From the NCBI GenBank assembly GCA_028565635.1, contig JAOXYB010056979.1, positions 1 to 11,047 on the forward strand: 11,047 nucleotides of DNA, in the 5' to 3' direction. The notes below the pieces were generated by a model. The model saw only the letters and a list, made by a program, of their open reading frames with translations. It searched no databases and was not told the origin of the DNA. Position 1 is the first letter of the stretch. Each line of letters begins with the position of its first letter. This document shows positions 1 through 8,681 of this stretch, one piece after another. Both the position numbers and the translations under genes were made by a program. Source of the DNA: Phoronis ovalis. Taxonomy: Eukaryota; Phoronida; Phoronidae.

Positions 1-125
1 ACACAATTTCGCTATCATATCAACAGCGCTGATAAAAATTGGTTTAGCGTTTTTTCCAATAATTAAAATCATTGAAAATAACATACTAATTTCAAAATCA
101 CACGATAGAGTGGGATTTTGTCTGA

Positions 126-350
126 CATAAGCATTGTAAAGGAAACAGATACAATATATTTTGCCAAAGCCAATCTAGCCATCCTTTTAAGCAAACACAA
201 CAAAGGCTGACATTCCTGTATTTCAAAATCTCAAGATACAGTAAGGTATCAAAAAAGTTGGCTCTTAATGGGTTGACATCTGATGTATTTGATGCTAATG
301 TTATGGATAAAATGCAGACTCAGGCCAAAAAACGTTTTAGTAAGCAGTGA
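126..350 (+). pseudogene. Coding-like fragment, possible terminal exon or relic
   Basis: The plus strand is open for 74 codons before TGA at 348-350, in DNA where stops are frequent. The last part (SKKLALNGLTSDVFDANVM, then DKMQTQAKKRFSKQ) has protein-like composition. The stretch has no early ATG and follows a TGA at 123, so it would have to be a 3' exon; AG acceptors such as TTTTAAG near 190 are possible. A second frame over about 113-210 is also protein-like (KETDTIYFAKANLAILLSK), which would suit a frameshifted relic. I recognise no family, and no upstream exon is inside the window. Confidence 0.2.
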
Positions 351-1655
351 TTATCATGGTTGTCATGACAATAATGTTAGCTACCTTGAAAAGATTTATC
401 ACTTAAAATCATTGGAGACGGAGGATGTGCAGCAACTAATCCCAGTGGCAGATATATAAAGTAATAATATAGTTTACACTTTTCTTAATCTTATTTCCAT
501 CATAATTGTTGCTTTTTAAGAAGCATCCTATTGGTTTTGTATGTTTCTATTCTTTCTTTTTCAACTTTCGTCAAATTATTTATAGTTTATAGGAGGGGCA
601 TTCCACTCCAGGTGGCTCACTCAAGTAAATGTGGGTAATTATGCTCCGGTTAATGGCCGCTAAACATAGGCCCTACACGAGGATGTTCGAAAAGCAGATC
701 CTAAACAAGGCCTATGGAGTAATTGGTACTTTACCTAAGACTGAAATGTGTTGACAAGCAAAAACACAAGATTTGTTTACTTAACCCTCAGAATACCCTA
801 AACGAAGGTTTAAAACCATACCCTTTTTGACCAGAATTGCTGATTTTCCAATGCCTGAGTGGCTTTCTCCTCGTCGCCTGCTAACTCTAAGATTGTGATG
901 AATGTATGCTTAAATGTAGACTATGTATGAACTCATGTTGCACAGGTCCACATTGTGAGATAGCTTCGAGAACCCACCTCTGGTCCTCATATATATACCT
1001 TTATAACAGGTTTTACATTTTATATGAGTGATCCCCTTGCACATTGCATATGAGATTTGACAGACATGGCGCCCACATTATTTAGTTTATTATTGCTGTG
1101 TATGTTATGTACCCTTTTCTCTTACAATGTTAGGTTCAGCAGAATTTCATAATTATATATATATAACACAAGCAAATGACTACATTTTACAAGTCAAGAT
1201 TGACAGCTTTATGGAAAAAGAAAAACAATATATATTTTGAAAATGAGCACGTATGAAAAATTAGATTAACTTGCCAGATGATCTGCTCTAACATAAACCC
1301 ATTTGAAGTATATTCAGTAATTATACGATGACACAATGACGGTGCACTTCAGATGAATTCATTTCAAATTAAACAAAACATGCTGACATGTATATATTGC
1401 ATTCACTGAATTGACTTAGTCTTTTTAAAAGCATTAGTTGTAATAGCAAGTAAATGTCTTTGTCTTTTAAGAGCAGCCAACTGAACGTGTTTATGTTACA
1501 GATGCTATTATAAATACATGATTTACATATAATTATCAGCAACTAATTGATTTCAATAGTCCTTAACTATTTTTAAATCAGTAACTATTCCTTTGGAATC
1601 ATTACATCTGCATTACTTATTTCCAAATGGTATGCTATTTGACTAAATTAATAAA
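351..1655. other. Intergenic/3' flank, no gene seen
   Basis: This AT-rich stretch holds no convincing exon on either strand. It includes a short TA run at 1153-1165. The nearest canonical AATAAA on the minus strand downstream of the six-exon gene is at 1086-1091, about 565 nt past its stop; closer variants such as AATAAG near 1616 exist, so the transcript end is undecided. Confidence 0.5.
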
Positions 1656-4600
1656 TTATTTGTAATATTTGTTTTCGCTAAAATGAGTCCGAACTTCGTC
1701 TTTGATTTTATATGTGATTAGATAGCCATTCTTTCCTTTATGTTTCTTTTCTATTTTTTTAAAATCTTTTCTAAGGCAATCTTCATTTCGTAAACCTATT
1801 TCAGAATGTACGGAACTTGTCAACTTTCCTTTATTCAACGTAATTATTTCAATAACCTCAGCGTCCGGGTAGGCGGCTCGTAGTTCTTGCACGACAATTT
1901 TACCACCCGGGTCAATAAGGTTTAAACCATCTCTTGAATTTCCGTTTGGCATACTTTTGCTATTTGGCTCGTTGTCCACTATAGTTCTATTAAAACTCCT
2001 ACCTGGCTGGCCTTGTCTAAGTACCTGAATAAAACGAGATCATATTCCGTATATTTTCCGAGCATTATCATATAAGGTATTTTCTTGCAAAACTGATATA
2101 CTTACACACTGTTTAAACTAAGATTAATATTATACGGCTCTGTAGTTATAAATAATTAAAAAACACCACACTACTAACTAATTGTATTCAGAATTTTAAG
2201 CTATTTTGAATTTGTTTTGCCAGAAGCAAATACACCCTATAAAGTCAAGATACACATTTAGTTATGCTAACAAATCATATACACTTTTCATTGAAACTAG
2301 CTGATTACATAATATGTCAACTACTAACTAAATTAAATTATAAAATTAAGTGATTCCAGTGAATATTGGTCTAGATATAACGGAAAATAGTTGTTCTGTA
2401 TTTTTCAAAGTTACGCTTTGCTTGTGAGAGGGGATACCAATATAATTAGCTTTCCTTTTAATTCATATATTTACACTTAATTACAGAACAGTTAATATAT
2501 GCATGCACATGTCGAATCATGATCAATTGGAAGCTTCATAGTGAAAAGTGTATGCACCTTTTTTGTAGTTGTTACGCTTCTATTGGCTGAAATATCTTCT
2601 TCATCACTCGAACTTTCTTCAGAAACAGGGTGATGACAGCTTTCCTTAGGCCATTTCTAAAAATCAAATTAAACATTAAAATGATTAAAATTCCAAAATA
2701 TCATATTCAATATGTCTTTTTACTTTAGTACTGGCAATATGTTTTCAAAATGCAAACAGCATTTCATACCTTGTCCAGAATTGCACCCGATAAATTTAGT
2801 AAGTGTTAAATAATCATTCATAATTTAGTGCATGCTATTATTGATAAAAGTTCATAGTGCATTTTTAATCGAACTATAGGTGAAACTACTTAAAAGTTGC
2901 AACGAGACTATTCCTGGAAAGTGTAGTTCTGTATCATGTTGGCTTACATGATTAATTTCCTTATTTATCATGTTCACGCTATGTTCTGTAGCCTCTTCTG
3001 TTAATGTTTGATTTTCCCTGTTAATTGACAAGGATATTATCAGGTCAATCGACCGTGACAGGCCCATACGCATAACAAGTCCTTGAACATCCACTGAGGC
3101 AGATGTTTCTGTAGCTATTCTTTGACGAATACTATTTCCTTTCGAATCTTCCAGAGATAGTACCACTGTAAATGCTTTAAGAAATGAAACCTTGAATTAT
3201 ATATATATTGATAATCTAAGACAAGTTTGTCGGTAAATTATGAAATAATTGTGGAAAGCTTTTTTAATATTGTACTGCAAGGAATCTAACATGCCCACTT
3301 CTGACCATGTACATTCTGATAAATACGGTATTTGGACACGTCGACATCTCATATAAATTTATGCAAAATGTACAAAGATTAAAAAATAACTGTCATTTTA
3401 AACCATATACAAACTTTATGGTAATCGTATCGTAGAATTAAGCCTTGCACTCAAATGTATATATCAAGTATACCTTCATTTCCTGTGGGCTTAGCCGAGT
3501 TCATGATAATTCGCCTGTAAAAGTGCATTAGATCTACATCAATTGTTGAGCCATTTTCTATGGACTGGAAATCATTTATATCTACCAACCAAACAATTAT
3601 GTCATTTTCGCCTTCGTTACTGTTGTCTGATTGTTTGAAGAAAAGATGTTGGTTGTCTCTTTGAAGTGCATGCATAACGCCTTGAAGCAGCTGATAAGGT
3701 GCAGTTTCTTCTTTGAAGTGTGTTAATGTGCGCACAATTATAACCTATATTGTAGAAAAACAGAAACGTGCAGCTGGAAATTTGTCATAATTTAGTACTC
3801 CAACAGAGATCCCTAATAAAGAGTATCAGACTTTAAAATGTTGGTCCATTTTTAGATGACTTCTTTTTTGTTCAGACATATATTTAGAAGCACAATATTA
3901 AATTGTTGTGCTTCTTGTCAGAAGAAAACAAACACATTTTCTAGCTGTTAAATATTGAATTCAGCAAACTTTTAAATTCTGAGACATGTTTGATCTCTAC
4001 TCGAAGTTAATTTTAGCCAAGTGTATGTCCGATAGGAAAAGTAAACTTACATATAGCCCTTAACATACTATCCGCCAAAAATTTACACTTTATATATTTT
4101 CTTTTCATTTAACTGTCTAAATTTGACAAGAAGTTTATAGTTTATGAATTGTGTCGAACCTGAACTTGCCGCCTTAAATGAATACAGTATATGTCTTATT
4201 AACCAACCTTGGAGTTATTTACGCCCATTATAAACTTTGCCAATGCTTTGCCATGTTTTTTCTTCGGCATATTATCAAACGTGAGAAGTAGTCCAACCGT
4301 ACCATCCATCTCTTCGGGGGACAATTGCTGTCCGATGTTACAGTCTTTGGAAGCGATTTTCCCATTTCCTAGTACGTGTTTTTCATTTGTGACAACAAAG
4401 ATAACTTTAATGTGGCCACCTGAGAAAGAGAAGAAAACAATCAACAGGGAAAAGAATAAGAGGAACACAATTAAATTCACACTGCTTATGACATAACACA
4501 ATGAATAAACATGCTGACCATATGATCAATAAAACCTTATGATGATCTCTGTTTTCTGTTTAATAGACACAACCAACTAACCAGTGGTAGTGCATAATAC

Positions 4601-5013
4601 CCCAAATTAAAAACTGATTAGTGCTGAATCATTTGAGTGGGAGCAAAAAAGGAATGATAAAATGTACTTAAAGTCTGTTTTGCAACGCCTTATACTTAAA
4701 AAATAAATGTTTTTCTTATACCTGTTTTCTTTATAATCTGATAAGTACTGTCTTCGTTGCCTAATTGAATTTCTTCGTTGGCATTGTACGTGAGGACGAC
4801 GAAATCGTATTTTGAAATGTCGTGTAGGATTTGTTTTCCTGTTTGTCCGCAATTTGTGTTCAAGTTCATATACTGTGGTTCACCTATGCCCATGTGCCCA
4901 AAACTCCTCAGCGCAACGTTTGAGTCTCGAATTAATTGTTTAGGTATTTGAATTGGAACAAGTGCATCAAACCGTATAACTGCAAATTTTAGGCAACTGT
5001 TACTTGACGCCAT
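1656..5013 (-). CDS. Complete six-exon gene, unrecognised 486-residue protein
   Basis: Exons are 4722-5013 (ATG at 5013, context AAAATGG), 4208-4419, 3474-3744, 2948-3165, 2558-2656 and 1656-2024 (stop TAA). They total 1461 nt, and all five junctions are GT/AG and phase-matched, so the model is strong. I do not recognise the protein. Residues 1-230 alternate predicted strands (LKFAVIRF 8-15, YDFVVLTY 69-76, HIKVIFVV 100-107, VIIVRTL 169-175, NDIIVWLVDIND 215-226) with helices, suggesting a Rossmann-like alpha/beta fold. Residues 259-331 look mostly helical. Exon 5 carries an acidic serine cluster, EESSSDEED (344-352), typical of a flexible CK2-type linker. The last exon encodes a separate small domain (about 405-486) with KIVVQELRAAYPDAEVIEI and a lysine-rich stretch. 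There is no signal peptide or membrane segment, so it is probably cytosolic or nuclear. An IRF-type site precedes it and an interferon-type GTPase lies upstream, so an immune role is a guess from context. Retention of the intron after exon 4 would add 31 codons and stop at 2852. Confidence 0.8.
3886..3915. repeat. Perfect 10-bp inverted repeat in an intron
   Basis: AGAAGCACAA (3886-3895) and TTGTGCTTCT (3906-3915) can form a ten-base-pair stem with a ten-base loop. It lies in the third-from-last large intron of the six-exon gene (3745-4207), away from both splice sites. It may be chance or the remnant of a small element. Confidence 0.5.
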
Positions 5014-5044
5014 TTTCAGGTAATACTTCACAGTCCGTGATTGC

Positions 5045-5054
5045 TTTCAGTTTC
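5045..5054 (-). promoter_or_regulatory. IRF-binding/ISRE-type site upstream of the six-exon gene
   Basis: The minus strand reads GAAACTGAAA, an exact match to the IRF element core GAAANNGAAA, ending 31 bases before the ATG at 5013. Interferon regulatory factors bind this word in vertebrates, and invertebrates, molluscs included, also encode IRFs. The position implies that it lies in the core promoter or the 5' UTR. No clear TATA box was found just upstream; TATAGATT near 5075 is weak. A ten-base word with two free positions can occur by chance, but its place directly before a start codon is suggestive. Confidence 0.5.
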
Positions 5055-5343
5055 GGAGTTGCAAAGGTCAAATCTATACTTGATACGTATGTGCAATAAT
5101 ATTAAATAAATCGCATGCTATTATGTTTAATAATTGCTCAATCAATTAGTCTTACACATGGCATCATCAGTTGATATTCAACCAGTGAATACGACGACAC
5201 TGGTCTTGATGACCATATTATCCAACTCCTATGACACTTTGCTGGACCTTAGTGAATACGATTGCTAATGATAAGTATACTTGGGGATTACCATGAGTTA
5301 ACAAAAATCCTCGAAACTCTATTTCCTGGAAATGAGTTTTCTG
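5055..5343. other. Upstream region of the six-exon gene
   Basis: This is the space between the IRF-type site and the membrane-protein relic, and probably holds the promoter of the six-exon gene. No further GAAANNGAAA word and no firm TATA box were seen. A 36-codon plus-strand frame at 5158-5268 is judged to be chance. Confidence 0.4.
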
Positions 5344-5796
5344 TTACTTAATGCTGATAACGGTATGCTGTAAAACATGAACAAATGAAAGAATGTTTGC
5401 GGCTTTAAATGCACGGGGAAATTTAGAATCACCACAACTTCCAAGAAAGGCTGCCGTCATAGAAAGACAAATTAAAAATGCAAACCAAAATGGCAAGTGC
5501 GATCGATGTTTATCAGCTCTGAAAAATATATATTGGATACAAGTAATCAAATAAAGCGAAGTTTCATTGTGTGAAAAATTAGATATTTTAAAATGTTAAA
5601 CTATTTTAAAACTGACACGATTTAAAAGAACCTAGGGTCATTAACTTGTTCAGCTATATAGAATGCATTAACATTTCAAAAAAATTATTTCCAGGGTATC
5701 TGGTTATTTCATACCTGAAATTATAATTACGTATGTGACGGTAAAAAATGTATGTAGTAAGGGGAATTCCATTTGCATTGATGTCGTTGGGAATTT
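5344..5796 (-). pseudogene. Relic of a multi-pass membrane protein gene (possibly DRAM/FRAG1-like)
   Basis: Two pieces join in phase. 5715-5794 reads INANGIPLTTYIFYRH and ends at donor AG|GTATG. 5344-5518, after acceptor TTTTTCAG, reads ADKHRSHLPFWFAFLICLSM and on to a stop TAA. The result is a short hydrophobic stretch, a basic loop, a transmembrane segment (LPFWFAFLICLSMTAAFLG) and a second moderately hydrophobic stretch. The spacing loosely recalls the last half of DRAM/FRAG1-family membrane proteins, but no signature residue proves it. Upstream of 5794 the same frame is closed by TAA (5795-5797) and a TGA, with no AG acceptor between, so the 5' part is broken or misread. No upstream exons and no initiator were found. 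It could also be chance open frame. Confidence 0.3.
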
Positions 5797-6745
5797 ACGT
5801 TTTGGGTCATGGGAATTTTGCTGCCTGATAATTGCATAAAATGTCAACATGAACTAAATCAATGATATAAAAGAAACATAGATTATCTCAGTATAATTAT
5901 ATTAGATATATTAAAAGTTGCAAACATGTCTGGGTTGTGCTGTTCACAATTAGAGCATCCACCTGTTACTAAGGTGTTTTCGTCACAAAAGGAACAAACT
6001 TTTAGTTTTTTTCTCGAAACAATCTCCAGAGACACTACTTTAAAATGAAATTTTGAAAAACAGTTTTATGGATTTATCAGTAAAAACAAATTATATCTTT
6101 TGGTGGTACACTCAGTATTTGTCAAACATGTAAATGCTTCCTTGCTATCAACAATATGCATTCTTGCTATCCCTAACAGTTGAATTGTAAAGAATCTATA
6201 CATTTGAGCGTGATTTATGTTTCTAACAGGGATACATAGCACATGGTAGGTTTTTCCCAAAAAATAATGATAATGTTTAAATCATTCAATGTTTAATTCA
6301 AATGTCTACAACTACGGAGCAAACTATTGTAAAGTAGTCCAGTATCTAAATCATTCTGAAGATAAACAAAATATAAGAAAGTAAATTAACAAATAGTTAA
6401 AACAGTAATACATTTGTGTTTATGTGAAAATAGTTGTTGGATAATGTAAGCAAATGTTATTTTCCAAAATTCTGACAAGCGACTGTAAGTTTGTACAGAT
6501 AGAGTGCACACACTCCTGTTATGTCATCTTAATCAGTTGGTATATATGCAGTTATATTTGGTACTTTAACTTAAATTCTACCTTGAACCAAAATTAGAAC
6601 ACTATATCATGCCCTGTAAATTAACAATATTTAAAAGCTGAAGTACACAAAAGGACTGGGATCACGACAGATAAAGAACTATCCAGTATTTAATGCGATA
6701 TTTTAAAAACAAGTACATTGCTTATAAACAATAACGTACGTTTGT
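5797..6745. other. Intergenic stretch without a supported gene
   Basis: Only short chance frames occur here, the longest on the minus strand at 6066-6260. It shows no domain pattern and no phase-compatible neighbour exon. The sequence is AT-rich with no obvious repeat. Confidence 0.4.
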
Positions 6746-6756
6746 TTTATTTTATT
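6746..6756 (-). promoter_or_regulatory. Overlapping AATAAA poly(A) signals
   Basis: The minus strand has two overlapping AATAAA hexamers about 270 nt past the TAG at 7025, suited to the 3' UTR of the candidate gene ending there. In AT-rich DNA the hexamer is common, so this supports the gene end only weakly. Confidence 0.35.
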
Positions 6757-7024
6757 TTAAAAAAAATACAAAATGAAGCATTGCTAGTTATATTAACTAT
6801 TCCACAGAGTACAGTACAGCACACCAACTCAGGTCATAAAAACATTAAAAAATAATGTAAGTCTTGTGAAATATTAGACTTAATCTCAAATAACAACAAT
6901 ATTGACACATCGCAAACAGTAATTTACATATTTAATGTCATTTGTATTCTATTTCTAACCGGTTGATTGCATTTCTGAAGAAATCAATTCATATTAATTA
7001 GTCGTATACATTTTCATTTCTTTA

Positions 7025-8590
7025 CTACATAGCCAAAGCTCTTTTGATGTTGCTTTTTATCCCATGCGATAGACTGCCCTGTATGCATGTCCAAATTTTC
7101 GGATTACGTAAATCTTTCGCCAGATAGATGTTGTTTTGCTGCAGGATATTCAGTACATATTCTGCATCCCCAGATGTCCAACTATTGATTAGCATTTGCT
7201 CTCTTAAAAAATCCTCACATGTCTGGTCTAAAATATTTGAAAAAGTGGTTAAAAAATAGGAGATGAAGTTTCATAGGAGCAAACTATAATATGATGACGT
7301 AATAGCGTAATTCCTGGGCCATTTCTAATTATAGTATTAGTTAGTTGGCAGGCATCAAATGTGACAATTCTAGATAACTAATCTACACGTAACATGTATT
7401 AGGCAAATACGTATTAAATAGTATGTGTTTTTGCCGTGAATATTGGATAACATACTTTATTTTATAAATTTGGTTTCTTTCATTTTTTCAGTACTGCACT
7501 TTAAATGACATTTTCATTTAATCAATACATTTTGAACCTGATTGTTAATTTTAAAATCCCGTTTGGTTATTTAAAAGTCTCAGTTTATTTTGTATGCTGA
7601 AAATTGCCTATTAGAAACCTTTAAGTTCTACAAATTTATGAAATGGCTATAATTAGGTTGCACAGCAAGTGCAATCTATTGAGATTGTATCTTTTTTCTT
7701 TTTTTTTTCCTTTTTTTCCTTCTAATTTCAAACGTCCATAACTTGGAGACGCTTTGAGCTATGGGTGTCAAACTTAAGGTGTGGACTTAGTAGGGAGGGG
7801 GACATACAAAAATTAGGTCAGGGGTCAATTTGAGGTCAGTAGGTCAAATTTCAAAAATGTCTTAAAATGTTCAAAAATGAAGATATCTGGTGACCTAAAG
7901 GTCTTTTATGGGTCAAAAGGTCAGATTTTTATTGTTTAGCATGTTCTTGGCTAATTTTAATAAGCAAGAGTGCATAAATCAAGACAGACTGGTGCTACTG
8001 TCGTATAATTTGACATATATCATCCCTATGTCATCATAGCTGACCTTATAGGTCAAAAGGTTATTCAGCGGTCAAAAGGTCAAACTCTTATAATTGCATT
8101 TAACTTCCAAAAATGATGGTATTATGTCATTTAAAGGTAATCTTGGGGTCGTATGGTCATTTTGAGGTCAAAAGGGCAAAAAAAAGTAATTTTCGGATAT
8201 TTGATGAAAAGTTCAAAAATGAAGTTAACAGGTCATTTAAAGGTTATCTTAGCTGACTTTGAGGTCCAAAAGGTCATGCAGTGGTCAAACAGTCAAAATT
8301 GCAAAATTTCATGAAACTTTCGACAAGAGGTAAAGGTCATCCAGAGGTATTGGAACATCCATGGGTTACAGGATAATCCTAATAGGACTGGATATCCAAC
8401 TATTTCTCTGTGCAACCTGGCCTTTGCTAAAGGGCAATTTTAGTTGTTTTTTAAGTTTGTCATAGGTGTGGGTGTTTTCGAAATTATCATTTTTGTTCAT
8501 ACATTTGCCGCAAACTTTGTTTCTGTATACTGCACTCATTGTAGATATACCCATATTATCATCAGTGTCGGTATAAAGTAAAAAAGGCAT
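7025..8590 (-). CDS. Candidate two-exon small gene, helical C-terminus
   Basis: Exon 1 is proposed at 8417-8590, from ATG at 8590 with an in-frame TAA six codons upstream; a second ATG (MSAVYRNKVCGKC) lies within it. It contains a CGKC pair and a basic stretch, KLKKQLKLPFSK. Exon 2 is 7025-7222, starting TCEDFLREQML and ending KRALAM-stop. It looks amphipathic and helical, with SAM-like spacing (W near the start, GIKSNIKRAL at the end), but no family is certain. With acceptor AG at 7223-7224 both exons are phase 0 and give 123 residues. A stronger-looking acceptor (TATTTTAG at 7228) would need a phase-1 donor that I did not find. The proposed donor CAG|GTTGCA lies inside the terminal repeat of the element at 7655-8418. 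A pyrimidine-rich acceptor-like TTTTCTTTTAAG ends near 8610, so exon 1 may begin there and an earlier exon may exist. Exon 2 is more credible than exon 1. Confidence 0.4.
7690..7722 (+). repeat. Pyrimidine (T/C) tract
   Basis: An almost unbroken run of T with scattered C lies near the left end of the inverted-repeat element. It is low-complexity and probably part of the element. Confidence 0.8.
7815..8339 (+). repeat. Degenerate array of AGGTCA words, often spaced as DR2
   Basis: By hand count ten exact AGGTCA words lie on the plus strand (starts 7815, 7833, 7841, 7918, 8050, 8077, 8165, 8230, 8271, 8334), with many one-mismatch copies and TGACCT at 7891 and 8041. Several are direct repeats with a two-base gap, including a perfect pair at 7833-7846 and near-perfect pairs at 7910, 8050, 8069 and 8165. 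GTTCAAAAATGAAG recurs at 7869 and 8211, so the array seems to have grown from longer duplicated units. AGGTCA is the nuclear-receptor half-site; whether it is bound here is unknown. Confidence 0.7.
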
Positions 8591-8681
8591 AAATATAACA
8601 GATACTTAAAAGAAAAAAATAACAGTTATTTGTAATTATACCTGAACGGACAGTAGAGTTAACTATATATGTTATACCAAA

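Larger units (their letters stand above)
7655..8418. mobile_element. Non-autonomous repeat with 11-bp terminal inverted repeats
   Basis: AGGTTGCACAG at 7655-7665 is matched exactly by its reverse complement CTGTGCAACCT at 8408-8418, bounding about 764 bp that contains no coding frame. The left end also folds on itself (TTGCAC, five-base loop, GTGCAA at 7658-7674) and is followed by ATCT-ATTG-AGAT. Inside are a pyrimidine tract and many GGTCA words. This is the look of a MITE-like or other non-autonomous element. No clear target-site duplication flanks it (ATT on the left, GGC on the right), so the true borders may differ. It lies in the intron of the candidate small gene. Confidence 0.5.

Noticed and set aside
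3197-3209. Short TA run in an intron
   Set aside because: Too short in AT-rich DNA to be meaningful as a microsatellite.
4209-4496. Plus-strand open frame of 95 codons
   Set aside because: It is antisense to the second exon of the six-exon gene, whose minus-strand frame has matching splice sites and phase; this is a shadow.
4607-4852. Minus-strand open frame rich in arginine and lysine
   Set aside because: It overlaps the first exon of the six-exon gene in another frame and crosses its splice donor.
5158-5268. Plus-strand 36-codon frame starting MASSVDIQPV
   Set aside because: Short, with no conserved motif and no downstream exon signal; the resemblance of its start to the neighbouring gene's MASSN is probably chance.
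6066-6260. Minus-strand open frame of 64 codons
   Set aside because: No phase-compatible neighbouring exons, no domain pattern, and it sits in AT-rich DNA with chance-length frames.
7655-7674. Helitron 3' end (hairpin then CTAA on the minus strand)
   Set aside because: The hairpin is only one base from CTAA instead of about ten, and the other end lacks a TC start; inverted ends fit better.
8642-8662. Possible 21-nt micro-exon between TATATAG and CAG|GTATAA just past the GTPase stop
   Set aside because: There is no in-frame donor in the preceding exon to reach it, and the stop at 8682 gives a sensible C-terminus.
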